Source: Candidatus Alistipes faecavium
GTDB taxonomy: Bacteria > Bacteroidota > Bacteroidia > Bacteroidales > Rikenellaceae
Direction: 5' to 3'
DNA: 64,000 bases
Assembly: GCA_019118605.1 (NCBI GenBank)
Contig: DWYP01000032.1
Coordinates: 81,147 to 145,146, forward strand
In this document: positions 43,184-52,144 of the stretch, piece by piece
Layout: every line of letters begins with the position of its first letter
How positions within the stretch are numbered: position 1 is the stretch's first letter
Program-made: the position numbers and the translations under genes
The notes under the pieces: generated by a model
The model's input: the letters and a program-made list of their open reading frames with translations, nothing else
Database searches by the model: none
What the model was told of the DNA's origin: nothing

Positions 43184-44884
43184 ATGATGAAAATCAAATA
43201 CACAGCCTTGGCTTTGCTGTCGGCCGCCGTGCTGTCGTCCTGCTCCCTGCTCGGATCCCTCGACGACCTGGAATTCGAATACGTGCGCACCGACGACAAC
43301 ATCATCACCGATGCCACCTCGGCCGAAAGCCAACTCGCCGGAGTATATACCCAGTGGAAGCACTTCAACGTCTCGACCTTCTTCACCCTGCAGTCGATGC
43401 GTTCGGGCACCATTCAGACGGTCAACATCGCCGGGTACACCGAGTTCCGCACCAACCAGATCACCGATACAAACGATGCGACCGAAAAGTTCTACACGAA
43501 CCTCTATCTGATAATCAACTCCGCCAACTCGTTCATCGCATCCCTGAACGCGCGCCCCGAAGTCACCGGACTCTCCCCCGAGCGACGCAAGGAGATGCTC
43601 GGCGAAGCCTACCTCAACAAGGCGCTGGCCGAATACTACCTGCTCTGCACCTTCGGGGAGTTCTACGACATGGAGTCCGAATACGGCATCGTGATCTGGA
43701 ACGAGCCCGTGCGCAAGACCGAAGCCCGCAAACGCTCCTCCGTCGCCGACTCCTACCAGACGATCCTCGACGACCTGGAGGCAGCCATGCAGGCGCCCGC
43801 CGCACCCGCCGTGGGGCATGCCGGGCTGTATGCCGCACAGGCACTCAAGGCCAAGGTTCTGCTCTGCATGCAGCGATACCCCGAAGCCGCAGAGGTCGCC
43901 GGGGCGCTCATCGAGGCGAACGACTCGGCGCTCGAGAGCGATTTCCTCGCGCCCTTCCGCAACCCCTACGGATCGAAGGAGATCCTCTTCGACCTCTACT
44001 GCTACTATCCCAACTCATCGCTCGGGAACCAGTACAACGTCTATTACTCCACGCCGGGGCAGACGCTCACCGAACTTGCCGACGAACTGGTCGGAGAGGT
44101 CGGAGACGGAGTGCTCTCGACGCCCGACTACCTCTCCTATTACACGTGGATCTCGGAGCAGGCCGCACTGGATCCCTCCCTGGAAGAGGCGTTCGTCGCC
44201 TATGTCAACGACCTCTACTACGGCATGCCCTACTTCTCGAGCATTCAGTCGATGTACGATGAATACCTCATGTACGGAATGTCCGACGATGATGTCAAGA
44301 TGATCATCGGAATGGACGTACAGGCGTATGTCGAGACAACCGGCATCGAGACCGGAATCGCGCCCACGGAGTGCAACGCCATGGGATACGACTACCGCTA
44401 CATCCAGACCTACGACCCCGTGCTGAGAGAGGGCGAGAGCAACATGAGCAAATACATTTACGGGGACTACACCTCCGGGCCGTCGAACACGATCTTCTTC
44501 CTGCGCATGGCCGACGTCTATTACGTTAAGGCCGAGGCCGAGGCCCGTCAGGGCGGCAGCGCACACCTCGACGCCGCCCGCACGGCCCTGGAGCGCGTGC
44601 TCGAACGCGCACAGTACGGCCGCGACTACATCGACGCCATTCCCGACGAGGCGCTCGTGGCCACAATCATGAAGCACCGCTACATGGAGAACTTCACCGA
44701 GAACCAGGACGATTATTTCGACCAGGTGAGGGCCTTCATGCTCGACGGAAAGAACTTCTGCAACAACTCGCTCATCGCCGCCGGAAGGACGCTCATCGCC
44801 CCGGTGCCGCGCGCCGCCATCAGCGGAAACGGCCTGCTCGAGCAACTGCCTGCAAAATCGAACGAAACGAATACCAAGCCATGA
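43184..44884 (+). CDS. SusD/RagB-type surface lipoprotein
   Basis: The 566-residue lipoprotein is the lid and ligand-binding partner of the preceding SusC. A lipoprotein signal with LSSCS places the lipidated cysteine near residue 20. TPR-like helices include EAYLNKALAEYYLLCTFGEFY, a classic SusD feature, and the C-terminal RHRYMENF-like stretch (MKHRYMENFTENQDDYF). Divergence from starch-binding SusD makes the ligand unclear. It overlaps the next gene by four bases. Confidence 0.95.
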   Translation: MMKIKYTALALLSAAVLSSCSLLGSLDDLEFEYVRTDDNIITDATSAESQLAGVYTQWKHFNVSTFFTLQSMRSGTIQTVNIAGYTEFRTNQITDTNDATEKFYTNLYLIINSANSFIASLNARPEVTGLSPERRKEMLGEAYLNKALAEYYLLCTFGEFYDMESEYGIVIWNEPVRKTEARKRSSVADSYQTILDDLEAAMQAPAAPAVGHAGLYAAQALKAKVLLCMQRYPEAAEVAGALIEANDSALESDFLAPFRNPYGSKEILFDLYCYYPNSSLGNQYNVYYSTPGQTLTELADELVGEVGDGVLSTPDYLSYYTWISEQAALDPSLEEAFVAYVNDLYYGMPYFSSIQSMYDEYLMYGMSDDDVKMIIGMDVQAYVETTGIETGIAPTECNAMGYDYRYIQTYDPVLREGESNMSKYIYGDYTSGPSNTIFFLRMADVYYVKAEAEARQGGSAHLDAARTALERVLERAQYGRDYIDAIPDEALVATIMKHRYMENFTENQDDYFDQVRAFMLDGKNFCNNSLIAAGRTLIAPVPRAAISGNGLLEQLPAKSNETNTKP

Positions 44885-46071
44885 AACGATTGCTATTGAT
44901 ATGCGGCGCTGCGGCGCTGCTCTGCGCCTGCCAGCCGAAAGGATTCGTCCTCGACGGGTCGATCGACAACGCCGAAGGGGCGAAGGTCTCGCTCATCGAC
45001 GCCTCGACCCAGCAGGAGGTGAACAACGCCCGGATCGAAAACGGGAAGTTCCGCATGGAAGGATCGGTCGACGCCCCGGGACGCTACATCCTGCAGATCG
45101 ACACCAACGACCCCGACACGCCGTCCGACAAGGCGGACGCACAGAAGATCTTCGCCACGGACTTCTACCTGGAGAATTCGAAGATCGCGATCTCGGCCGA
45201 CACCCGGACCCTGCCGACGATATACTGGCAGGAGGGACGCGTCACGGAGCCGGCCCTCGTAACGGGATCCCGGCAGGAGGAGCTGCGCAGAGCGCTCGAC
45301 GAACGCCGCAAGGAGGTGAACGCCCGGCTGAACGGACTCTACAAGCGCATGTCGGAAGAATACTACATCCCGCTCGAAGAAGGGCGTGCCGAGGAGGCCC
45401 GGAAGGCTGGCGTCGAGATCGTCCGCGCCGAACAGCAGGCACAGGACGAACGGACACAGATCATGATCGAATTTGCCCGCGAGCATCCCGAAGCGGCCGT
45501 ATCGTTCGACGAGATCTCCTACCTGATGGGAGGCCTGACATCCCTTACGGCGGCCGAGGTCGACGAATATCTCGCGATCCTCGCACCCGCATGGGAAGGC
45601 ACCCCGCAGTTCGAACAGCTGAAGGGGCTCGCCGGGATGACCAAAAGGCTTGCCGTCGGAGAACCCTACATCGACTGCGAGTTCTACAACCTCGACGGAG
45701 AGAAGGTCAAGCTCTCGACGGTCATTCCGCAGGGTCGCTACGTGATGCTCGAGTTCTGGGCCTCGTGGTGCGGGCCCTGCCGCGGGGAGATTCCCCATCT
45801 GAAACACATCCGCGAGGTCTATCCCGACTTCGACATCGTCAGCGTCTCGGTGGACGACAAGGACGCCGACTGGAAACGGGCGCTCAAAGAGGAGAAGATG
45901 GACTGGGTACAGCTCCGCGACGAAGGCTTCACCGCGGGCAAGGCCTTCTCCGAATACCAGGTCATGGGCATTCCGTGCTGCCTGGTGCTCGATCCCCAGG
46001 GACGCTTCTACAAGGTCAACATGCGCGGCGCCTATCTGGACGCCTTCCTGCAGGAGCTCTACGGACGCTGA
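44881..46071 (+). CDS. TlpA/ResA-like thioredoxin lipoprotein with DUF4369-type N-terminus
   Basis: The 396-residue lipoprotein (lipidated cysteine in LLCACQ near residue 18) has a beta-rich DUF4369-like domain to about residue 115, a helical linker, and a thioredoxin domain from about residue 255. The redox motif is WCGPC at about 295-299, with the cis-proline in MGIPCC near 363. It acts outside the cytoplasm as a thiol oxidoreductase. Such genes often end SusCD operons for peptide or unknown substrates. It is co-translated with SusD. Confidence 0.93.
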   Translation: MKRLLLICGAAALLCACQPKGFVLDGSIDNAEGAKVSLIDASTQQEVNNARIENGKFRMEGSVDAPGRYILQIDTNDPDTPSDKADAQKIFATDFYLENSKIAISADTRTLPTIYWQEGRVTEPALVTGSRQEELRRALDERRKEVNARLNGLYKRMSEEYYIPLEEGRAEEARKAGVEIVRAEQQAQDERTQIMIEFAREHPEAAVSFDEISYLMGGLTSLTAAEVDEYLAILAPAWEGTPQFEQLKGLAGMTKRLAVGEPYIDCEFYNLDGEKVKLSTVIPQGRYVMLEFWASWCGPCRGEIPHLKHIREVYPDFDIVSVSVDDKDADWKRALKEEKMDWVQLRDEGFTAGKAFSEYQVMGIPCCLVLDPQGRFYKVNMRGAYLDAFLQELYGR

Positions 46072-46179
46072 TCCCCGGCGGCGCCTGCCGGGACGGCAAA
46101 GGGGCGAGGGCCCGAAATGGCCGGAATCGAAAGATGAAAAACGCTCCGCGCCGCAGCCGGGACACAGCCCCATACGGGA

Positions 46180-46216
46180 AAAAGCCCTTTCGGACATACG
46201 TACCGAAAGGGCTTTT
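46180..46216. terminator. Bidirectional terminator between TlpA-like and hmuV genes
   Basis: AAAAGCCCTTTCGG and CCGAAAGGGCTTTT form a perfect 14-base stem with a nine-base loop and serve both converging operons. Confidence 0.93.
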
Positions 46217-46241
46217 CGTTTGCAGGGCGGGGAGGGCCCCG

Positions 46242-46568
46242 CTATTCCGGAACGTAGATGATCTCGCCGTTTTCGAGTTCGTAGGCCACGCCGACCTTGC
46301 GGCCGCGTTTGCCCGACTGCGTATCCTGATCCTCCGAGGGCGTGTAGCGGTTGATCCGCTCGCCCTCTTTCGTAATGATCTCCATGTCCTCCCTGCCGGG
46401 GTTCTTCACCACGGTGAAATCCTCCTGGCTGAACACCTCGGTCATGTTGTAGCGGCTCACCAGAGCCACCATCAGCGCCACGGCAAAGACCATCGCCACG
46501 TCGAACAGGTTGCTCACGACGCTCATCGGGTCGTTCTCCTCGTCGTGTTTCAGCAGACGGCGTCTCAT
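46242..46568 (-). CDS. hmuV: HmuV, DUF2149-family small membrane protein
   Basis: The 108-residue protein has one membrane segment (residues 18-38) followed by a short soluble tail with EIITKEGERINRY, the layout of DUF2149 proteins that accompany an ExbB-like HmuU. It is the last gene of the hmu operon and probably plays an ExbD-like role in energising the HmuS/HmuR system. It overlaps hmuU by four bases. Confidence 0.87.
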   Translation of the reverse strand: MRRRLLKHDEENDPMSVVSNLFDVAMVFAVALMVALVSRYNMTEVFSQEDFTVVKNPGREDMEIITKEGERINRYTPSEDQDTQSGKRGRKVGVAYELENGEIIYVPE

Positions 46569-47167
46569 CGCTTCTCGGTTTGGGCATTCAACAACTCCGC
46601 TACGAACTCCAGGTTGGAGAGATCCTTCAGATACCAGCGTTGCTTGACCTGCCGGGTGATGAAGCCGATCGCCGCGGCAAACAGCCCCACGACAGTCGTG
46701 GCAAAGGCCACCTGCATGTTGTAGGCCATCGAGGCGATGTCGCCCGTCGAGAGCCCCACCAAGGCCGGTCCCATCGGGATGAGCGTTCCCATCAGTCCGA
46801 GCATGGGACCCATCTTCGAGAGGGTCTTTGAGGTCGAGAGGTCGCGGTCGGCCTCGATCTCGAAATCGGCAAGCAGCCGCTGGCGGAGCGGGGCATTGCT
46901 GCGGGCCTCGAGCAGACGGTTCAGGTAGACCACCACCAGTGACGGATTCTTTTTGGGAAGGCGCTCGGCAAGCGTGGCAACCGTCTGCGGAGTGAGCCCA
47001 TCCAGTTCGCGTCCGATGAGCGAGGCCGTGCGGCGGATGGCAAGATACTGCCCGAAGAAGCTGCCGATCAGGAGCAGCGAACGTCCGAAAAAGAAGATCA
47101 GCAGGACGATGACCGGCACGAGCAGACCGGTCGAAATCCAATAGAGGATGTCGGAAATGTAGTTCAT
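46565..47167 (-). CDS. hmuU: HmuU, MotA/TolQ/ExbB-type proton channel protein
   Basis: The 200-residue inner-membrane protein has an N-terminal segment (residues 12-38), a cytoplasmic loop, and the family core MGPMLGLMGTLIPMGPALVGLSTGD leading into a third segment near 150-170. It should use the proton gradient to drive a partner, most likely with HmuV. It starts four bases after hmuT ends. Confidence 0.9.
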   Translation of the reverse strand: MNYISDILYWISTGLLVPVIVLLIFFFGRSLLLIGSFFGQYLAIRRTASLIGRELDGLTPQTVATLAERLPKKNPSLVVVYLNRLLEARSNAPLRQRLLADFEIEADRDLSTSKTLSKMGPMLGLMGTLIPMGPALVGLSTGDIASMAYNMQVAFATTVVGLFAAAIGFITRQVKQRWYLKDLSNLEFVAELLNAQTEKR

Positions 47168-47171
47168 GGTT

Positions 47172-47870
47172 TTATTTCTGTTTTTTATTCATACGTTTCT
47201 GTCTGATTCGGGAAACCGCCACGCCAAGCAGCAATCCCGCCGCAACAAAGGACATTACACCGCCCAGAGCTGGCCAGTCGACGGCCGTGGCCCCGGCAAC
47301 GGCCGTGCGGCCGTTGACCGTGGCGATAATTCCCAGAAGGGCAATCAGTGCATTGGCAAGAAAAAGCAGTTCGAGGCGGATCTCCTTTTCGGGCAGGAGG
47401 TGCTTCAACGCCCAACGCCCCAGAGGAATCACCATCGCCACGACGGCAGCCAGCGACCAGGCCGTCAGCGGGAACGATACGCCCGGCAGGGCGAAGATCG
47501 CGGCAACCAGCAGGCTGAAGAGCACAGGAAAGACGAGCAGTCCCGGGAACCAGCGCAGCAGGCGGTAGATCCGCACGACGGAGGGTTTTACGCGCCCTGC
47601 CGAGTGGATGTGCGCCGCGACGATACAGAAGGTTATCTGCAGGGCGACCTCCAGCGTGAGGACAACCGCGAGGTCGAGCATCAGCGTCGTGTCGGCGAGC
47701 CAGCCCGCGATCCGGTTTTTCGACTGTTCGATGGCCCAGGGCCACGCCAGCCCGACAAACAGCGCGCAGACAGCAGCCGAAACAGCCACAAAATATGCCT
47801 TGCGCCAGGTCTGTTTCAGCAGGTAGTTGAAGCAGACGACGACCATCATGACGAGGACGACGCTCTCCAT
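47172..47870 (-). CDS. hmuT: HmuT-like polytopic membrane protein
   Basis: The 232-residue protein has six or more hydrophobic segments and conserved histidines in AAHIHSAGR near residue 96. This position in hmu loci is always held by such a membrane protein of unknown activity. The start overlaps the hmuS stop by one base (TAATG). A role as membrane component or electron/proton partner for HmuS is inferred only from synteny. Confidence 0.82.
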   Translation of the reverse strand: MESVVLVMMVVVCFNYLLKQTWRKAYFVAVSAAVCALFVGLAWPWAIEQSKNRIAGWLADTTLMLDLAVVLTLEVALQITFCIVAAHIHSAGRVKPSVVRIYRLLRWFPGLLVFPVLFSLLVAAIFALPGVSFPLTAWSLAAVVAMVIPLGRWALKHLLPEKEIRLELLFLANALIALLGIIATVNGRTAVAGATAVDWPALGGVMSFVAAGLLLGVAVSRIRQKRMNKKQK

Positions 47871-50800
47871 TACTCTTCCATCTTTTTGCGGCGCCGCCGC
47901 ACCACACAAACCAGCAACACAAGGGCGCCGACGACCAGCACGGCAACCACCGTATTGCTGACCAGCGTGGTCGTACGTTCCGCCGAAGCGAGCTCCTCGC
48001 GTTTGAGCACCGTGCCGTCCTTTGCATCGATCGAAGCCTCGCGCACCTCGCGGATCTGCCGCTGGTAGTTGCGCGCGGCCTCGGGCGCACTCTTCGAGGC
48101 GACGAACTCGCGCAGCCGGGCGTTGTCGCAGACGAATTCCGAACACGAGGGGCCGTGCTTGTCGACCAGTTCGGTGTGGAGCGCCGCGAGCGCCGCGAGC
48201 TGCTCGTCCGAGGCCTGCCACATCCCCTTGCGGGCCGTTTCGAGCATCACGGCCGAGATCTCCTCCAGCGCCGCGGGGTTCTGACGCTCGAAATAGCCGC
48301 GGACGCCGAGCCCGAACTTGTCCTGCACGTAGACTCGGTAGATCTCGTCCCAGAGCTCGTTGTCGATGGCGTCGGGTTTCATGACGTTCCAGCCGTAGGT
48401 ATTCTGTACAATTTCGGCAAATCCGTTGGCGGCACTCGCCCCGCCCTGCATCTTCTCGCGGATATAGTTCGGATTGAAGATCGTCGTGCGGCTTTCGACG
48501 CCGATCGCCTCCTTGAGCTCCTGCATCCGCACGCGGTTGCGGTTGCGGTAGTCGCTCAGGTAGGCATCGGGCTCCCGGCCCGTGACGTTGCGCACGGCCA
48601 GATTCATGCCGCCCATGAATTCGTAGACGTGGTCGAGGCTCAAGGCGCCCCACGTATTGCTCTGGCGCGGCTGCACAACGGCGTCGGTGTTGGTCAGCGC
48701 GGCTTCCAGCGCATACTGCCGCACCTCCTCCCAGGCCTTCTCGCTGCCGTAGTAGGCCCCCATGTTCTGCAGGTAGACCGCAGCGATCTCCGAGGAGTTC
48801 TCCCAGCGGTCGCCGCGCTGCACCATGCCGGTAATACCCGTACCGTAGTTGCCGTTGACGCCGCCGAAGACCCGGCGGGTCGAGACCTCGCGCGCCTCCT
48901 TCGGTGAAAGGCCCCGTTCGATCAACGCCTGTTCGGCATCGACGACGCCCCGTGCCACGAAGTTCTCGTAGAGGTCGTCCTTTGCGGCGGCCGCCATTTC
49001 TACGGCCCGCGAGATGAGGAACAGCCGCGAAGCCGCCAGGTCGCGCAATTGGCCGCTGGTCTGCACCACCACGTCGATGCGCGGACGACCCAACTCCCCG
49101 GAGGGGATGAGCCGCAGGTCGCTCACACGGCCGAAGACGTCGCGCACGGGTTCGACGCCCAGCATGTAGAGCACTTGCGCGAGGGTTGCCCCTTCGGTCT
49201 CGATGAACTCGCCGCTCCAGAGCGTATAGCTCACCTTGCGCGGCAGCGAGTCGTTGTGGCGCTGGCGGTAGAGGCGGATCGTCTCGTCAGCCAACTCCTT
49301 GCCGCGCTCCCAGGCCGCCTCGCTCGGCGTCGCCTCGGCATTCACGGCGTAGAGGTTGCGGCCCGTGGGCAGCGTGTTGGGGTTGGCCACGGGATCGCCG
49401 CCCGGCGAGGGCGCCGTATAACCGCCGTTCAGGGCATTGGCGAGCGACGAGAGCTCCGCCTCAGGGCTCTGTTCCAGCGCGTGTCGGTAGTTGCCGACGT
49501 TGCGGATCGTGCGTTCGAGTTCGGTCACCACCCGGGCAAATTCGCGCTCTTCTTTCGAATACTCCTTACCGAGACCCATCATGGCGGCCATCGCGTCGGA
49601 AGGCATTCCGACAGCCTCGGGCTCGGACTTCTCCTTTGTCTGGCCCGTGTTTGCGGGCCGTTTGCCGATCTTCGGAATCCACGAAGGGTGTTTCGAAGCC
49701 CCCTTCCCCGACTTCGGGATGCCGGCAGGATGCTGCATCGGCACACCCGAGGAGGCCATTGCCATCATCCGCGCCATCATCTCCTGCGGCGCGGAGAGCG
49801 ACCGCTGGATTTCGCGGGCCCGCTCCAGCTCCGCGGCCGAGATGCCCGCCGTCGAGCAGATGAAGGCGTCGGTCGGCTGCTGCGCCCCGCTCAAAAGGCG
49901 TCCGACCAGTTCGCGGGCCGGTTCGAGGTAGCGGCGCGTGAAGAGCGTGCGGTGTTTTTCGAGATCGGAGGATGCCTTTCCCCGGAATTTGTCGAGCGCC
50001 AGCAGCGAATAGGCGATCGGCTCGGTGGACATGGCAAAGACGCTGCTGCGAATACGCTCCGCCGAGTAGGGTTCGCCCATCGTATAGAGTTCGCCTGTGA
50101 TCTTCTCCGCGGCCAGTTCCTCGGCAAACGTCTCGATGCGGGCGATCTCCGCCTCGGTATAGGGCTGGGTCAACAGCGAGTCGAGCCGCAGCTCGCGGTG
50201 GATGCCCAGTTCGACGGTCAGCCGCTTGACGCGCAGCGCCGCGGCCCGCGTATCGGGCTGTCCGTCGGCGCAGAGCAGGTCGTTGTAGGCCTGGATCGCG
50301 GCGTTCAGTTCGCGGTAGGTGTCGCGCACGCCGCTCTCCATGAACGGCGGGGTCAAATACGACTGCAGGGCGGCATACGAGCGGCGCTTGGCGATCATCC
50401 CTTCGCCGACGTTGCCGATCGAATAGACATAGAGGTGCGGCGTCGGGCCGATCAGCGCATCGGGCCAGTCATTGCGGCTCAGGGCCACCTGCTTGCGGGG
50501 CGTGAACTCCAGGCTGCCGTGCGTGCCGAAGTGGACGATCGCATCGGCCCGGAAGGCGTAACGCGCCCACAGGTACGAGGCGATGTAGGCGTGCGGCGGC
50601 GCGGCATCGGTGCCGTGGACGATGGCGAAGTCGTCGTCGCCCGCCCCGGCGGCCAGTTGCGGCAGCAGCACGACGTTGCCCAGCTCGATGCGCGGCAGGG
50701 CCAGCCGTCCGGCGTCATCGGACAGATAGCCGCCCGGGAATTCGCCGTCGAGCGCCCGCACCTCCTCCATCCGTTCCGCCGGAACGGCCTCGGAGGTCCA

Positions 50801-52141
50801 TGCGGCATACTCCCCGGCGGAGATCAGCGCCGGATTGCCGTCTTTCAGGAAGTCGGCCTTGGCGCCGTGGGCATAGGCGTTGAAGACGGCCCCCTGCTGC
50901 TGGATGAGTGCCGCCAGCCCTTCGGGCGACGCAGGGAGGTTCTCCACGCGGTAACCCTCGCTGCGGAGCCGCACAAGCAGGTTGTAGAGCGACGGGGTGA
51001 CCTCCATGCCCGAGGCGGTCAGGGCATTCTGCCCGGGCCCCTTGTAGTAGTAGATCGCTATGCGCTTCTCGCGGTTGGGCTTGCGTTGCAGGGCGATGTG
51101 GCGGTTCACCGTCCCGACGAACCGCTCCAGCCGCTCGGGAATGGCATGAACCTGCTGGAGCCCCTCACCGTCGAGGCGATGCCCGAACAACACTTGGGAT
51201 CGGATTGCACCGTCGATCTCGGGCATCACGACGCTCTGCGACAGGAACCCGCCGCTCATGCCCATCCGGTCGGACTCCCAGTCGTCGACCAGCCGGTTGA
51301 CGTTGAGCGGCGCGAAGAGCGGGATGTTCCGCAGGGTCAGGAACGCTACAACGGCATCGCCCAGGCGTCCGTGGGCCATGTTGATGACCGCCGACGGGCG
51401 GATCGAATCGGCCTGCCCGTTATGAATGGCTGCCGGCAGGCTGCGGAGGGAATAGACCACGTTGCCCGTCTCCTCCAGCCGTGCGACCAGCTCCGCAGGT
51501 TCGCCCATCTGCCCCGTCACGATCACCCGCGGGGCATCCGGTTTCAGCAAGCCGTGCTTCGCAAGAAAGGCCTCGTAGGCCTCCACGCTGTCGAAATCCA
51601 GCTCTTCGGCCTCGGGATCCGAAGGATCGGCATGGTAGAACTGTTTCAGCTCCCGCACCACGGGCGGCTCGGGCTCGTCCGTGTCGAACCGCTTGCCGTC
51701 GACCGTGCGGCGCAGGTAGGCGAGCAGGTTGCGGTAGTTGCGCCGCCCGCCGCCGTTCAGATAACCCTTGACGGCCGCCAGCGTCGCGGAGTCCGCCGAG
51801 ACGATCTCGTTGGCGGGGTTGGTCGCCATGGTCGTGATAACGGTAAGCCCCCGGTCGGCGGCACGTTGGAGTGCGGCCCGTTCGTCGGCCGTGATGCGCA
51901 GGCCCATGCCGTTCATCAGCACCGCGTCGTAATGCCCCAATCGGCCGAACTCCGACGGATCGACCGAGGCAAGGCGGATGCGCCGGTGGTCGTTTGCCCG
52001 GGCGATCTGGCCGAGGGTCGTGGCCTGGTAGTTCACAAAGGCGATGCGTGTGGCCGAGAACCAGATGTTCCACGCCACGACGCCCGATACGACGGCAAGC
52101 AGGAGCACGCCCGCCCAGATCATTGGTATCTTCTGTTTCAT
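47870..52141 (-). CDS. hmuS: HmuS, membrane-anchored CobN-like heme chelatase/dechelatase
   Basis: The 1423-residue protein belongs to the CobN/magnesium-chelatase H family. Unlike cytoplasmic CobN it has an N-terminal membrane anchor (residues 8-25) and a C-terminal anchor near 1395-1413 followed by RRRRKK, so the body should face the periplasm. Family blocks include DAIVHFGTHGSLEFTPRKQ and TRRVFGGVNGNYGTG. In hmu loci it is thought to strip iron from heme. A basic, proline-rich insert near residues 784-857 contains the near-repeats HPAGIPKSGKG and HPSWIPKIGKR. Confidence 0.93.
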   Translation of the reverse strand: MKQKIPMIWAGVLLLAVVSGVVAWNIWFSATRIAFVNYQATTLGQIARANDHRRIRLASVDPSEFGRLGHYDAVLMNGMGLRITADERAALQRAADRGLTVITTMATNPANEIVSADSATLAAVKGYLNGGGRRNYRNLLAYLRRTVDGKRFDTDEPEPPVVRELKQFYHADPSDPEAEELDFDSVEAYEAFLAKHGLLKPDAPRVIVTGQMGEPAELVARLEETGNVVYSLRSLPAAIHNGQADSIRPSAVINMAHGRLGDAVVAFLTLRNIPLFAPLNVNRLVDDWESDRMGMSGGFLSQSVVMPEIDGAIRSQVLFGHRLDGEGLQQVHAIPERLERFVGTVNRHIALQRKPNREKRIAIYYYKGPGQNALTASGMEVTPSLYNLLVRLRSEGYRVENLPASPEGLAALIQQQGAVFNAYAHGAKADFLKDGNPALISAGEYAAWTSEAVPAERMEEVRALDGEFPGGYLSDDAGRLALPRIELGNVVLLPQLAAGAGDDDFAIVHGTDAAPPHAYIASYLWARYAFRADAIVHFGTHGSLEFTPRKQVALSRNDWPDALIGPTPHLYVYSIGNVGEGMIAKRRSYAALQSYLTPPFMESGVRDTYRELNAAIQAYNDLLCADGQPDTRAAALRVKRLTVELGIHRELRLDSLLTQPYTEAEIARIETFAEELAAEKITGELYTMGEPYSAERIRSSVFAMSTEPIAYSLLALDKFRGKASSDLEKHRTLFTRRYLEPARELVGRLLSGAQQPTDAFICSTAGISAAELERAREIQRSLSAPQEMMARMMAMASSGVPMQHPAGIPKSGKGASKHPSWIPKIGKRPANTGQTKEKSEPEAVGMPSDAMAAMMGLGKEYSKEEREFARVVTELERTIRNVGNYRHALEQSPEAELSSLANALNGGYTAPSPGGDPVANPNTLPTGRNLYAVNAEATPSEAAWERGKELADETIRLYRQRHNDSLPRKVSYTLWSGEFIETEGATLAQVLYMLGVEPVRDVFGRVSDLRLIPSGELGRPRIDVVVQTSGQLRDLAASRLFLISRAVEMAAAAKDDLYENFVARGVVDAEQALIERGLSPKEAREVSTRRVFGGVNGNYGTGITGMVQRGDRWENSSEIAAVYLQNMGAYYGSEKAWEEVRQYALEAALTNTDAVVQPRQSNTWGALSLDHVYEFMGGMNLAVRNVTGREPDAYLSDYRNRNRVRMQELKEAIGVESRTTIFNPNYIREKMQGGASAANGFAEIVQNTYGWNVMKPDAIDNELWDEIYRVYVQDKFGLGVRGYFERQNPAALEEISAVMLETARKGMWQASDEQLAALAALHTELVDKHGPSCSEFVCDNARLREFVASKSAPEAARNYQRQIREVREASIDAKDGTVLKREELASAERTTTLVSNTVVAVLVVGALVLLVCVVRRRRKKMEE

Positions 52142-52144
52142 CCT

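Noticed and set aside
39901..46071. Polysaccharide utilisation locus
   Set aside because: No glycoside hydrolase, lyase or sensor gene adjoins the SusC/SusD pair.
47870..52141. Cobalt chelatase CobN for B12 synthesis
   Set aside because: It has membrane anchors at both ends and sits between hmuR and hmuT, and no cobalamin synthesis gene is near, so HmuS fits better.
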